From Deltaproteobacteria bacterium (GTDB lineage Bacteria > Desulfobacterota > Binatia > Binatales > Binataceae), in the NCBI GenBank assembly GCA_019237115.1, contig JAFAHS010000172.1:1-33774 (forward strand): a stretch of 33,774 bases of DNA, written 5' to 3'. The position numbers and the translations under genes were made by a program. Under the pieces are notes generated by a model. The model made no database searches. It saw only the letters and a list, made by a program, of their open reading frames with translations, and was not told the DNA's origin. Positions 1 to 9,434 of the stretch are shown piece after piece; positions within the stretch are counted from its first letter, which is position 1, and each line of letters starts with the position of its first letter.

Positions 1-1332
1 CATCGGCTTCAGGCGGACTCGCTAGGCGACATGCACTTTCATGTGGGGTCGTCGGGAATTGACATCGCATTCCTGCAGATTTTTACCTCAGGAACGATCA
101 AGAATCTGCAAGGAGCGCTCGTTCTGGACATCTCAGCGACCGGCCCGCCAAAAGACCCACAGCCACAGGGTTACGTTGACATAAGAGGAGCGAGATTCCT
201 CATCAAGCCATTGAATGTGGATGTCACCAGCGCAACGGGGAGGGTTGATATCGACCCGCAGCAAGTCAGAGTTGTCAGGTTGTTCGCGAGCGCCGGTCAC
301 GGGACGCTCAGTGGCAAAGGAATTATCGAGCTTGAACGATACTCGCCGCGACTAATGAACATTGCCGTGTCCTTCGACAAGTGGCCCGCGATCGCGACAC
401 ACGAATATCGATCTGTGATTGCAGGAGCAGCAAGCTGCTCCGGTTCTTTGGATGCACTACAAATCAGAGGGTCCATCGAGTCGCTTTCGGGCTTGATCCG
501 TCCCAATATTTCGCTCTTTCAGAAACAATCGCTTAAACCTGACGAGACCATTCACGTGTCGCGGTCCGAAGTCGAGTCGAAACAAGACCTATCGGGTGCA
601 GCCTCGCGCTCCTCGAGTGACGCCACTCGGTCTAATGATGTTGCGATCGATCTTGGCATCACGATTGACCGCGACAACTGGATCAAAACCGATGAAGCGC
701 AGGTCGAGCTCCAAGGTACGCTTCGGGCAAGAAAGCCAGCAGGCGGCCCCGTGGACGTAATCGGAACTCTTCACACAGTCCGCGGCAGCGTGAGCATGGT
801 TGGTAAGCAGTTCGATCTCGTGCGCGGCGACATCAATTTTGTCGGGGGCGCCCAGATAGATCCCGCGCTGGACATTCTCGCGCAAGACCGGCTGCAGAAT
901 TACTTGATTTCGGCCAACATCACGGGTTCAGCTTCGAAACCAGCCCTAAGCCTCAGCAGCGCCCCCTCGTTGGAACAGTCTGATATTCTATCGATGGTCA
1001 TGTTTGGTCGACCGGTCAACCAGCTCAACGGTTCCCAGCAGCAGAATCTGCAGAAGCAAGCAGCGGGAATCGCCGCCGCGCAAGCCGGACGTGCTATTGC
1101 TGACTCCCTGGGGCTCGAGGACATGGGCGTCACCACGACTGAGACAGGCGGCGTGGGAGTGGGCCGATACGTAACGCAGAACATTTACGTTTCAGCGTCC
1201 CAGGAGAGTACGGATCCACGCAAACATCGGGGATCAGTGAGCTATTACCTGACGCCACAGGTCAACATCAATACTTCAACCTCAACCGGTTACGGCAATC
1301 AAATCGAACTCCAGTGGCACAAGGACTACTGA
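1..1332 (+). CDS. tamB: TamB-like translocation/assembly protein, C-terminal part (partial at window edge)
   Basis: The frame is open from the first base, so the gene starts outside the window; the first in-window ATG (31) is probably not the start. The residues resemble the C-terminal TamB (DUF490) domain: a beta-rich stretch, then 'SAPSLEQSDILSMVMFGRP' (about residues 320-338), which matches the family pattern of a hydrophobic segment ending in 'fGR'. The last ~60 residues form a glycine-rich beta segment ending 'IELQWHKDY'. TamB family proteins span the periplasm between the inner membrane and an outer-membrane Omp85 partner, and help insert outer-membrane proteins or move lipids. No Omp85 partner is visible on this side. 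The next gene is on the opposite strand, so this is the end of its transcription unit. Family assignment is fairly sure; the exact role is inferred. Confidence 0.85.
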   Translation, partial: HRLQADSLGDMHFHVGSSGIDIAFLQIFTSGTIKNLQGALVLDISATGPPKDPQPQGYVDIRGARFLIKPLNVDVTSATGRVDIDPQQVRVVRLFASAGHGTLSGKGIIELERYSPRLMNIAVSFDKWPAIATHEYRSVIAGAASCSGSLDALQIRGSIESLSGLIRPNISLFQKQSLKPDETIHVSRSEVESKQDLSGAASRSSSDATRSNDVAIDLGITIDRDNWIKTDEAQVELQGTLRARKPAGGPVDVIGTLHTVRGSVSMVGKQFDLVRGDINFVGGAQIDPALDILAQDRLQNYLISANITGSASKPALSLSSAPSLEQSDILSMVMFGRPVNQLNGSQQQNLQKQAAGIAAAQAGRAIADSLGLEDMGVTTTETGGVGVGRYVTQNIYVSASQESTDPRKHRGSVSYYLTPQVNINTSTSTGYGNQIELQWHKDY

Positions 1333-1343
1333 CAGGTTTGGAA

Positions 1344-1400
1344 GGCGTCACGACGAGATATGGCTCACCCGTTGATTAATTTGTTCAACGGGTTGACGCC
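1344..1400 (+). terminator. Nested hairpin after tamB-like gene
   Basis: Starting 11 bp after the stop codon, ACCCGTTGA (1367-1375) pairs perfectly with TCAACGGGT (1385-1393) around a 9-nt loop. An outer GGCGTCA (1344-1350) pairs with TGACGCC (1394-1400). There is no clean T-run after it, so a classical intrinsic terminator is not proven. It could also be a 3' mRNA-stabilising stem. Confidence 0.45.
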
Positions 1401-2637
1401 TATGCTCATGCAACTCAACGCATCCTGGATCTGTACATTCCGGTCGAGCTAGGGCTGCTTGTCTGATTGGGTCGGCGGCTTCTGAAGGAAGGCTCTGATC
1501 AGCTCGCGGACTGCTTCCGCGCCGACGAGTCTTCCTCGAGCAACTCGGGGCAGCGCATCGCTACTAACTCCAGGTAATTCTCGTCTTCTTCGTTCATCGA
1601 TCCACGTTGTAACAAGAGAGATCTTCAAATCCGAATTTCGAGCCGGATGGCGGGACGTTTAAATGGGAGCAATGTCGTCCAAGTGCGAAAACCTAGCAGA
1701 ATGATCTGTTCCGGGGCTAAGTGGTCTTCGGGGCGCAGCAGCGACGACTTGGCAGGCCGGGCGCCGTATCTCACGACCGACGTCCGGGCGATGCGCCGTT
1801 GAGTCTCGCTGCTGCGCCCGTGCTGACTATGAGAGCCAGGCGACTCCCGGTAAAGATCAGGCTTTGCTGAGAGGCTTGCTCTCGTTTTCTGGCCGAAATC
1901 GGGCAACTTACAACGTTTTACCAGCCTCGCTCTGGAATTCTGGGTGAAGTTATTTGCGTTTTGCGGTCTCCGTGCCCGGTTGACTCCAGCGGGAAGGACA
2001 CAGAATTGGGTGCGCCAGGAAAGCTTGGGGAAGGGGAGGGCATGAGCGAGGTAACCTGAAACCTATCGTAGGGACGCTGCAGAGATTCAACTCTGCCCGG
2101 AAAGGATGGCCAGCTATACGGAAGCGAGTCTTGCGTGGCAGTGGAGCAATCCACTCTGCGAAGCGTAGACAGCGAGTGTGCGGTCCGTTGGATTGAGCCT
2201 CGAGATTGTGCTCATTCGCGGGAGTTGACACGTCCTAATACTGGAAGACAACACCAAAGCGGCGGGAGTGCCCGCGCGCAGAAGTCCCGCCGGGGTCGGA
2301 GAGCACGCCACGTAAATAATGGGGTTCTCCAGAAACCTGGGAGGGTCCTGTCGTCTCCGTCGGAAAGCCGCTTGTGGGAGTCCGGTAAACAATCCCAGGA
2401 CCGCTATGCGGGAGCATGGCTTCGAGAGGACCTGGTATTCTTCAGTGAGATGCGCACCTATTGATCGCTGCAGGAAGCAGCGTGGGCGGCGTCCGCGTTT
2501 GGGAGAATACTCCGCGCAGCGGACGTCCACTAAAACAATTCCGGGAAAAGCGGCTGCTGATAAAACCCCTCGCTCGTGGTAAAGAGGGATCAAAAGCGAG
2601 TCGATAAACTCCGGCCGAATCCGTTCGCTGCAAACGC
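1401..2637. other. Gene-poor 1.2-kb stretch with nested inverted repeats
   Basis: I find no ORF here with family-like composition. From about 1950 to 2670 several overlapping frames on both strands stay open, which suggests constrained non-coding sequence or a decayed insertion rather than a protein gene. Visible stems: GGCGGGA (2261-2267) with TCCCGCC (2285-2291). CGTCCGC (2490-2496) pairs with GCGGACG (2519-2525) and encloses GGAG-AATA-CTCC (2502-2513). I could not match it to rRNA, tRNA, or group I/II intron consensus. Confidence 0.4.
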
Positions 2638-3771
2638 TTATGCCGTCCCCTTATTTCGTGCGTGCGCAGCATTCTTGTCCTGCTGCGAGATCATCTTGCC
2701 CACGCTAAGGATCGTTTCTGACGTGAATTCCAGTGTGTGTCTGGGAAAAGGAATCGAAATCTCCTCACTTTGATAGCGCTTGTGCAAAAGTTTGATGAAT
2801 TCATGTTTGATCTTCACTCCGGAAACGAAATCACGCGCGCCCAGCCATACGGTGAAGTTGATACTTGAATCGGCGAAAGTGTGATAGCGCATCCGGGACT
2901 CGAATCCGGCCGCCGCACCATCCGAATGCGTCATCAGCTCGCGTGCTACCTCCAGCGTTACCTGTTCAACTCGATCAAGATCGCAGCTGTAGTCGACGCC
3001 AATTTCCAAGCTCACTGCTAGTTGATGTTGTGGTAGACTGAAATTTGTAATCACACTGCCTGCCAACTTGCTGTTCGGTACCACGACCGTCGCGTCATTC
3101 AGCATGTGAACGCGCGTGTTTCGCCACCCGACCCTGGTGACATGTCCCTCCTCACCAGTCTCCAGTTTGATGAAATGTCCGGCCTCAACGGGCTTTTCCG
3201 CGATCATATAGATTCCGGCGAACAAGTTGGCCAGAGTGTCTTGCAACGCGAGCGCTACGGCGAGGCTTCCGACTCCTAGAGAGGCTATCAGCGGAGTGAT
3301 CGAAATCCCGATGCTGTCCAGGAACACCAGCATGCCAAGCCCGATAACCACTCCACGCAGTCCTCCCTGGAGGAGTCCCAACGCTCCCTGCACTGCCGGA
3401 GACCTTAACGCTACGCGCTCCATCAACCTTCTACAGATGCGATCGGTGAAAATGACCAGAGCTAGGACGAGAGCACCTACCACTACCACATCAAAAGCCC
3501 TGTCAGATCTGGGGGAAAGCGGGAGAGTGCGGTCGAGCAGAGCGACACCGCTGGCGACAATCACGATAGTCAGAGCCGGCGAGAGCGCCTCGATGAAGGA
3601 ATCCGCCCAGGCCAGACTAGCGCGTTGCGCGATGTAACGACGGAACACTGCGAGAACCAGGTTCTTAAACGCAAGCAGAATCGCGATTGAAAGCAGAAAG
3701 ACAGCGGGACCGATGACCCAGGGAGAGAGAATACCACCGTTCCTTATTTGGACTAATAGCTGTTGCAACAT
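2638..3771 (-). CDS. MscS-family mechanosensitive ion channel
   Basis: A 377-residue inner-membrane protein that opens under membrane tension to release small solutes during hypo-osmotic shock. Hydrophobic segments lie near residues 18-38, 62-80, 92-110 and 138-156. The pore helix/beta-domain signature is at about 160-245: 'GVGSLAVALALQDTLANLF', then 'IYMIAEKPVEAGHFI', a 'GEEGHVTRVGWRNTRV' strand pair and 'VVVPNSKL'. These are hallmark MscS motifs, with the pore-lining Gly/Ala pattern kept. The extra N-terminal helices make it a medium-length YnaI/YbdG-like form rather than the ~286-residue E. coli MscS. The ATG at 3771 follows a GAGG Shine-Dalgarno 8 nt upstream. It stands alone, convergent with the tamB-like gene. 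Confidence 0.93.
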   Translation of the reverse strand: MLQQLLVQIRNGGILSPWVIGPAVFLLSIAILLAFKNLVLAVFRRYIAQRASLAWADSFIEALSPALTIVIVASGVALLDRTLPLSPRSDRAFDVVVVGALVLALVIFTDRICRRLMERVALRSPAVQGALGLLQGGLRGVVIGLGMLVFLDSIGISITPLIASLGVGSLAVALALQDTLANLFAGIYMIAEKPVEAGHFIKLETGEEGHVTRVGWRNTRVHMLNDATVVVPNSKLAGSVITNFSLPQHQLAVSLEIGVDYSCDLDRVEQVTLEVARELMTHSDGAAAGFESRMRYHTFADSSINFTVWLGARDFVSGVKIKHEFIKLLHKRYQSEEISIPFPRHTLEFTSETILSVGKMISQQDKNAAHARNKGTA

Positions 3772-3863
3772 GGGGACACCTCGGCGTTAGGGTTCATCAC
3801 CATTTTAGGACGCAGCCTAGTCCGCGGTAGAACACGAATCTTTTGTTAATCCGTCGGTTGGAG

Positions 3864-4230
3864 TCAAACGGCCGGGCCGAGAAACAGGTTCCGGCTCTGG
3901 GGATCGAAGATCGCGATATTGGCGTTGTTGCCGACGGCAAGACTGCCGCGTTGCTCGCACGTAAGCGTGCTGTACACCAACCAGGCGCGCACGTCGTCAC
4001 GTTCGCCTGTACCGCACGCTCCGCCATCAGATGCGACCTGCACTTCGAGCAAAAATGGGAGCTTCCCGGCGACAACTCGCATGTCCCCTCTGGTCCATCG
4101 GAAGTGTTCTCGCGTTCGGATTGAACAGCGCCGCGTGGGCTTTTCTGCACGTCCGGCAATGGCAATGGCCGATCGGACCGGCAAGCTGATCCGCTTCGTG
4201 ATGAATCGCGCCGCAAAGACAGGATCGTTT
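3864..4230 (-). pseudogene. Decayed Gfa-family (glutathione-dependent formaldehyde-activating-like, zinc) protein
   Basis: Read on the minus strand, the fragments line up in family order but in three frames. 'CLCGAIHHEADQLAGPIGH' followed by 'CHCRTCRKAHAALFNPNAR' (about 4222-4110) carries the zinc-binding CxCG and CxCxxC motifs. It is followed in another frame by 'EHFRWTRG' and then in a third by 'SSHFCSKCRSHLMAER', the second CxxC. At least two frameshifts are needed, so it cannot be made as one protein. The last piece (3864-3957, 'GSLAVGNNANIAIFDPQ') resembles the C-terminal strand of amidohydrolases rather than Gfa and may be an unrelated scrap. The first Gfa piece is in frame with the end of the primase remnant upstream of it, so the two fused or read through during decay. 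Confidence 0.65.
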
Positions 4231-4244
4231 CCGAGGCCAGTCCT

Positions 4245-4725
4245 TGGGCGACAGGATCGCTTTGCTCGCAGTCCGCATGGCGTACGCCACCCGACGCAGC
4301 GGCGGACCCTTTTTCGACAGATCGCGGCTGTTCAGGATTTCGTGCTCGATTTGTTCCCGAGAGAGACCGCGAGCGGCGGCATGTACTGCCCAGGCCATTC
4401 CGCGCGGTGAAGATCGCCACCGTAGCGTGAATCTGTGTGAAATGAAGAGATGGGCCGACCAGGGGTGTCAGTCTCCCAAGGGCGCACCAACTCTCGAGGC
4501 TCGCGTCGCGAAAGGTTTTCTCGCATCAGCGCTTCCACCTCTCGAAGAAAGTCTTTCGCCGCTGAGTAAACGTTCCCTTCGCTGCTGCGCAGCCTGACGA
4601 ACGGCTGAAGACCATTTCCAAGCGTCGTTGCTTCCCTTCTGGTTGGTGAAACCGGCAAGCCGAGCAAAGTGTCGCCAATCAGCACGATCGCGGTCTCCTC
4701 CGCACCCCAGGGCAAGTTCGGTGGA
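4245..4725 (-). pseudogene. RepB-like DNA primase remnant, copy 1 (plasmid/integrative-element replication)
   Basis: Minus-strand pieces, in order: 'DRADWRHFARLAGFTNQK' (about 4640-4700), then after a frameshift 'NGLQPFVRLRSSEGNVYSAA', 'DFLREVEAL' and 'REPRELVRPWETDTPGRP' (down to about 4400). After another shift comes 'MAWAVHAAARGLSREQIEHE' and 'RDLSKKGPPLRRVAYAMRTA'. The 'DWRHFxRLxGFTNxK' block is what I recognise from RepB-family/primase-like replication proteins of plasmids and integrative elements; the last block is their usual C-terminal region. Two frameshifts and the lack of an N-terminal half mean it is non-functional. Two more copies of the middle block lie at 10070-10227 and 11325-11709 on the same strand. 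The motif order is seen; the family name is from memory. Confidence 0.6.
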
Positions 4726-4739
4726 TAAGTGGTTTTTGA

Positions 4740-5110
4740 CTGCCCAGAGTGAAGCCTTTTTAGTTGGGATCCGGAATCCGGGCTTTGCTACTTGGCTCTG
4801 GTTTGGAAGCTCAAGTCCCCAGCTTCCGCGCATCCCGGTCGAGGAATTTGAAGCCCTTACTGCCTTCAAAAGGCGTTTACAAATTCTCCGAAGTCGCTGG
4901 ACGAGCCCGTGGCTCGCTAGTTTCCGTCGTTCCAATTCATTGGCACATGAAGGGACTTTCCGGACCAGAGGGTCCAGGGTTTGTCCCAAGGCGACACCGA
5001 TTGCTGAAGCTCGCAGCCCCGAGACAAGAGAGAGAAGCAAAGACTAAGGTCACGCAATCGATACTATTAGAGCTTGCAAAAACGCCGCTGAACGCTAGGC
5101 TTAGCAGGTC
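4740..5110. other. Gene-free stretch before the ATPase gene
   Basis: Open frames occur on both strands, but none has recognisable motifs, a Shine-Dalgarno or protein-like composition. It probably holds the promoter of the following gene; I could not pick out a convincing -35/-10 pair. Confidence 0.3.
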
Positions 5111-5122
5111 GCGAAGGGGACC

Positions 5123-8100
5123 GTGACATCTTCAGGCACACAAGCCGAACCTACGTCGCCCGGCTCGTTTGTGGGTCGCGAGCGCGAGTTTGCCGAACTG
5201 CACGCTGCGCTCGACGACGCCAATGCTGGTCGCGGTCGACTGTTTGTGCTGTCGGGCGAGCCCGGTATCGGCAAGACTCGATTGGCAGAAGAAGTCGCGC
5301 ACGAGTCTAGCACTCGGGGTATGCGCGCGGTCTGGGGTCGATCGTGGGAGGGTGGCGGCGCTCCAGCATACTGGCCGTGGGTGCAAATTCTTCGCTCGCT
5401 ATTAGTTGATCCCAATCGCCCGCGCATCCGCGGTCCGGTGGTCACTCCCGAGGTCGGACAGCTAGTCCCCGAACTTGCTTCGGAAGCGCTCGGCCAGCCT
5501 GAGTCGGATCCCAAGCAAGCCCGTTTCAGACTCTTCGATGCGGTAACCACTGCGCTGAAAGATGCCGCGCGTTCGCAAACGCTGGTGTTGATTCTCGACG
5601 ATTTGCATGAGGCGGATTCGTCGTCACTTGAGATGCTGAAGTTCATTGTTCGGGCGCTTCCGGAGTCTCATCTCCTGATTATTGGCACTTGCCGCGACGC
5701 CGAAGTGCGCCGCTCACCGATGCTATCGGAAGCTATTGCTGAGATACTGCGTGCCGGCCGTCAGATCCCGCTTGGAGGTCTGCTCCAAGGCGAAGTGGGT
5801 CGCATGGTGATGGCGCGCTCCGATCAAGCGTCGAGCACCGGATTCATCAGCGATTTACATCAAGTGACCGCCGGCAATCCTCTGTTTGTCGAGGGGGTTC
5901 TGAGCGTGCTGACTGCGGAAGGTAAGCTCGGGAGCCTGGACCGACTCGATCTCGAGGGTTTCAGATTGCCGGAAGGGGTTCGCGGTTCAATCCGGAAACG
6001 TCTCGAGCTACTTTCCGGGCCCGCGCGGGAACTTCTCATAGCAGCGGCCGCAATCGGACAGGAGTTTGACCTAGCGGTTCTTCAGCGGGTCAGCCTGGGG
6101 TCCGCTGAAGTGCGCAGCATGCTCCGCGAGGCGGTCGAGATAGGAATCGTTGCGATAGACAGCGAACCGCCCCGCTTTTCACACCCACTAATCCGCGAAG
6201 CATTGCACCGAGAAGCCGGCGAAGATGAATTGATTCGGATGCACAATCGCATCGGCGAGGTGCTTGAAGAAATTCATGCGCCTGACCTTGCATCTCATTC
6301 CGCGCAGCTGGCGTATCACTATGAACTCGGCGGAAACCTCGAGAAGGCCATCGACTATTCGAATCGCGCGGCGGGCGCGGCGGCTAAGGTCTATGCCTAT
6401 CAACAAGGCCGCAATTTTTCTGAAACCGCGTTGCGCTTGATGGAGAAACGCGGCGCACTAGCCGGGGAACGCGCACGCCAGCTACTTCGAACCGCGGACT
6501 TCGCCGCGGCTTTCGACATACGGGCGGCGATTGATCATCTTGAGAAGGCCGTGACGCTCTTCGAGGACGCAGGTGACTTGGAAGGTTTGGCCGATGCTCA
6601 CGTCCAGATTGGAGCTGCTCTGATCTCCGGAGGTGTCCAGAGTGCCTCCACATACACGCTGAACATAGATCGTGCGTTCAGCCACTATGCCGCCGCGCAG
6701 AAAACGTTAAGAGACCGACCAGCATCCGCGACAATTGTTCGTCTGTATTGCGGGATTGCGCAGGCGAGCTGGGACGCGGCTCGAATGCAAGAATCTCTGG
6801 ATGCAGCGCGACGGGCCCTGGAAATTGCGGAGCAGGTCGGACGCGAGGACGTATGGCAGGACGCTGCCGGAAAATTGGCGTTCGCGCTCAACGTAAGTGG
6901 ACGAGTGACCGAATCGTTCGCGATAATCGAGCGGATAAGGGAACGAGCACAGCTTTCGGGCGACCCCGCGATCCTTATAGCTGCCGCTCATTCCACTGCT
7001 TATCACTTCTTGTTCGGTGGAGACCTGGCGAGCGCGGCACAATGGTTCCAGCGTCTGCTATCCATGCCCGCTCTCTCCGAGACCACGCGCCGCATCTACA
7101 GCCAATTCATCATCTCTCCTCTCGCATGGACCGGAAAACTCAAGGAGGCTCGCGCCATTTCGACTCGGTATTTTTTGGGTTGGCTGTGGGAATCCACGAT
7201 CGCGTTTTGCGAAGGCGACTGGGAACCAAGTCTGGCACCGGGTTATGGTCGACCGAATAAACCGTCTTTTTTGGGAAGTATCTGGAGCGCGGTACTAGAC
7301 CCGTCGTGCCTGCAAGGGTATCAGCTCCGAATTGTGGGGCGTCACGAACGCGCGGAGCCATTGCTGAGGAGTGTCATCGAAGTATGTGGCGGACTCGTGT
7401 TGTTTGAATTCCGCGCGCGAACCAACCTGGCTTTGATCTATTTGGAACTGCAACTCAAGGACAAGGCCGCGTTGGAGATTGCGCGCTGTCGCGAGATCAT
7501 CGCCGCCGCGGGAGACTGGCGATCTTGCGTTGGCGACCTGCGTCGGGCCGAGGGAGTCCTCGCTTCCTTCAGCGAAAATATTCCAGAAGCCGAGTCCCAG
7601 TTCGCGACCGCCATACAGATATACAGGCGTTACAGTCTGGCGTTCGAGGAGGCGGACACGCTCCACTATTGGGGCCGTGCGCTGAATGCGCATGGCGACG
7701 CGGTTCGAGCCACCGAGAAATTCGACGCGGCGATCGAAATTTACCGCCAGGTCGGGGCAGGCCAGCGCTGGATCGAACGGATCGAGAAAGCCGCGGCACG
7801 CACGCGCGGGGATAACGCCGTTTCATCAAGTGCCGAACACAATCAATTCCGGCGCGATGGCGCGCAGTGGAACATCATCTATCAAGGCAAAGCTTTGCGA
7901 ATGAAGGATTCCAGAGGGGTTCGCTACCTGGCTCACCTGCTGCAGTATCCCCACCAGGAGTTTCACGTGCTCGATTTGGCAAGCTTGAACCATGTTGGTG
8001 AGAGGCCGGCCGGCGAGGCCGCGGTTGTTGGCCAGACGGCCGTAGAGAAGGTGCTGGATCCCAAGGCCCGGGCGCAGTACGCCCACCGATTGGCTGATCT

Positions 8101-8404
8101 CCGGGAAGAATATCGAGACGCTGAACGCTGCAACGATCTCGGTCGTTCCGCCAAAACGCAACAAGAGATCGAACAGATAAACAGCGAGCTTTCCGCGTCA
8201 CTTGGACTTGGGGGAAGGCCGCGCGGGTTCGCCTCGAACGCCGAGCGGGCGCGCGTGGCCGTCAGCAAACGCATCAAGGCGGCGATCGAGCAAATCCGCG
8301 ACCTCAATGCCGAGCTTGGCCGCCATCTGGGCGCGGCCGTAGCGACTGGCAGTTTCTGTTCATACCGGCCGGACCCCAAGCATCCGATCGATTGGCAATT
8401 CTAG
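5123..8404 (+). CDS. Large AAA ATPase/TPR regulator (COG3899-like), no DNA-binding or cyclase N-terminus
   Basis: 1093 residues. An 'FVGRERE' box (16-22) is followed by Walker A GEPGIGKT (45-52) and Walker B 'LVLILDDLHEAD' (154-165), the STAND/MalT-like ATPase pattern. Residues ~390-800 are alpha-helical repeats of TPR type. The C-terminus (~905-1093) has a 'WNIIYQGKALRMKDSRGVRY' block and ends with 'GRHLGAAVATGSFCSYRPDP', a tail I associate with other standalone AAA/TPR proteins. Such proteins act as ligand- or partner-responsive signalling ATPases; the input here is unknown. A TAG at 5102 closes the frame upstream, so the GTG at 5123 is the only reasonable start. The purine-rich AAGGGGA before it is unusually close (2 nt). 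It lacks the winged helix or cyclase of its relatives at 27359 and 30341, and its C-terminus differs from theirs. Confidence 0.88.
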   Translation: MTSSGTQAEPTSPGSFVGREREFAELHAALDDANAGRGRLFVLSGEPGIGKTRLAEEVAHESSTRGMRAVWGRSWEGGGAPAYWPWVQILRSLLVDPNRPRIRGPVVTPEVGQLVPELASEALGQPESDPKQARFRLFDAVTTALKDAARSQTLVLILDDLHEADSSSLEMLKFIVRALPESHLLIIGTCRDAEVRRSPMLSEAIAEILRAGRQIPLGGLLQGEVGRMVMARSDQASSTGFISDLHQVTAGNPLFVEGVLSVLTAEGKLGSLDRLDLEGFRLPEGVRGSIRKRLELLSGPARELLIAAAAIGQEFDLAVLQRVSLGSAEVRSMLREAVEIGIVAIDSEPPRFSHPLIREALHREAGEDELIRMHNRIGEVLEEIHAPDLASHSAQLAYHYELGGNLEKAIDYSNRAAGAAAKVYAYQQGRNFSETALRLMEKRGALAGERARQLLRTADFAAAFDIRAAIDHLEKAVTLFEDAGDLEGLADAHVQIGAALISGGVQSASTYTLNIDRAFSHYAAAQKTLRDRPASATIVRLYCGIAQASWDAARMQESLDAARRALEIAEQVGREDVWQDAAGKLAFALNVSGRVTESFAIIERIRERAQLSGDPAILIAAAHSTAYHFLFGGDLASAAQWFQRLLSMPALSETTRRIYSQFIISPLAWTGKLKEARAISTRYFLGWLWESTIAFCEGDWEPSLAPGYGRPNKPSFLGSIWSAVLDPSCLQGYQLRIVGRHERAEPLLRSVIEVCGGLVLFEFRARTNLALIYLELQLKDKAALEIARCREIIAAAGDWRSCVGDLRRAEGVLASFSENIPEAESQFATAIQIYRRYSLAFEEADTLHYWGRALNAHGDAVRATEKFDAAIEIYRQVGAGQRWIERIEKAAARTRGDNAVSSSAEHNQFRRDGAQWNIIYQGKALRMKDSRGVRYLAHLLQYPHQEFHVLDLASLNHVGERPAGEAAVVGQTAVEKVLDPKARAQYAHRLADLREEYRDAERCNDLGRSAKTQQEIEQINSELSASLGLGGRPRGFASNAERARVAVSKRIKAAIEQIRDLNAELGRHLGAAVATGSFCSYRPDPKHPIDWQF

Positions 8405-8416
8405 CCCGCCTTTTTT

Positions 8417-8431
8417 GGAACAATTTGTTCC
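8417..8431. promoter_or_regulatory. Perfect palindrome GGAACAA-T-TTGTTCC, candidate operator
   Basis: A 7+1+7 perfect inverted repeat lies 12 bp after the ATPase stop and 93 bp before the ATG at 8525. A related palindrome (core AACAA-A-TTGTT) lies in the same position relative to the exported-protein gene at 12304. The 1-nt spacer and lack of a T-run after it argue for a protein-binding site rather than a terminator; T-richness before it (TTTTTT) would suit a terminator only on the other strand. Confidence 0.45.
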
Positions 8432-8524
8432 GTCCCCGCGTCCCGATTTTTTCCGAATTGTCACGCCCTCCCTATAGGACCTCGACCCGTCAAAAGTGGT
8501 CGATGCATCCGAGGGAGGATTGTT

Positions 8525-9187
8525 ATGTCGGCGGGAAAAATCAGTTCGAGTGTACGGTCCGGAACGCGAACGGGGGACCCTTGCGGCGGAGCAGTTAGGC
8601 CCTCCGTGCCAGTTCGAAATCCGCAAAACGGTAGATATCTGCGGGCATCTCCGGCCGCCCTCCTAGCTAGCTTGGTTTTGGCCGCGAGCATCGCGCTCGG
8701 TGTGCTGGGATTCGGCGCATCTTCGGCTTGGGCTGACGACGCTGAGGCCGAGCCCATCGTCGGGCTCTGGCTGGTCACGGTGAGTTACAACCATTTCGTC
8801 TTCGACAACGTTTTCAGCGGTTGGACGAGCGACGGCTTGGAGTTCGATCAGCACTCCGGGGCGCCGATTCTCATCGGTTACGTCTGCTATGGACACTGGA
8901 TCAAATTGAAGGGTCACAATACCTACGGACTCACGCACGCTTTTTTCAACTACAATCCCGGGACCTCCATCTGGGACAGCGCCACCGCGGGGTTGTGGAA
9001 TGGCACCTCGGGGTACATCAACTGGGTCGTGACCGTTTCGGATGATGGGAAGACCTTCACGGGTAAAGAGGACAGCTTAAACGGCGTCACAGGACCGAAT
9101 CCATACACGGGGACGGGTGGCACGCCCTTTAGCGGGGTAACGCTGTCGGCAACGAAAATCGAGGTCGACCAGACCCTGCTTCCGTAA
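8525..9187 (+). CDS. Exported protein of unknown function ('VGLW' family)
   Basis: 220 residues, with the ATG preceded by GAGGGAGGA at good spacing. A long N-terminal extension (about 40 residues) leads to a hydrophobic core (~44-66) ending 'SSAWADD', a plausible signal-peptidase I site. The mature part opens with 'PIVGLWLVTVSY' and contains 'FDNVFSGWTSDGLEF' and 'GYVCYGHWIKLKGHNTYGLT', then a beta-rich, Gly/Thr-rich remainder. I recognise the pattern (IVGLW.v / dG.e / G.vC.G.W / Y.l.H.f) from uncharacterised secreted proteins of soil bacteria, lipocalin-like in feel, but no function is known to me. It is monocistronic: a palindrome lies upstream and a strong hairpin downstream. A start further in (ahead of the hydrophobic core) cannot be excluded. 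Confidence 0.8.
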   Translation: MSAGKISSSVRSGTRTGDPCGGAVRPSVPVRNPQNGRYLRASPAALLASLVLAASIALGVLGFGASSAWADDAEAEPIVGLWLVTVSYNHFVFDNVFSGWTSDGLEFDQHSGAPILIGYVCYGHWIKLKGHNTYGLTHAFFNYNPGTSIWDSATAGLWNGTSGYINWVVTVSDDGKTFTGKEDSLNGVTGPNPYTGTGGTPFSGVTLSATKIEVDQTLLP

Positions 9188-9283
9188 GGGACCGCTGAAA
9201 CGTGGTGGTTCGCCTTGGGCCACCTGCCGTGAGCGGGAGCTTAGGGTGACCTGCAGCTTCGGGAAGTAGGTTCGAATGCAGCA

Positions 9284-9315
9284 GTGAGCGGCCGGGCTGA
9301 TGCCCGGCCGCTCAC
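9284..9315 (+). terminator. 14-bp perfect hairpin after exported-protein gene
   Basis: GTGAGCGGCCGGGC (9284-9297), loop TGAT, then GCCCGGCCGCTCAC (9302-9315). It is very stable and lies about 97 bp beyond the stop at 9187. There is no T-run after it, so it may stop or protect transcripts without being a canonical intrinsic terminator. Confidence 0.55.
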
Positions 9316-9434
9316 CGTGGACGACGGTATATTACTGACTTGGCTCTCTGCCTGCCCTCGCCGTCTCGACTGGAAGCGGTGGCTTTACCCACCTTCCAGA
9401 ACGGCCACGAGGTGACTCTTTTTTCCGAGTCCGC

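Noticed and set aside
1449..1628. Minus-strand 59-codon frame starting TTG ('KISLVTTWIDERRRRELPGV')
   Set aside because: Protein-like composition, but a TTG start, no clear Shine-Dalgarno and no family match; an overlapping frame from an ATG is equally plausible.
1625..2672. Several 60-160-codon frames on both strands
   Set aside because: They overlap each other, show no motifs or ribosome-binding sites, and have shadow-like composition rich in Arg, Ser and Pro.
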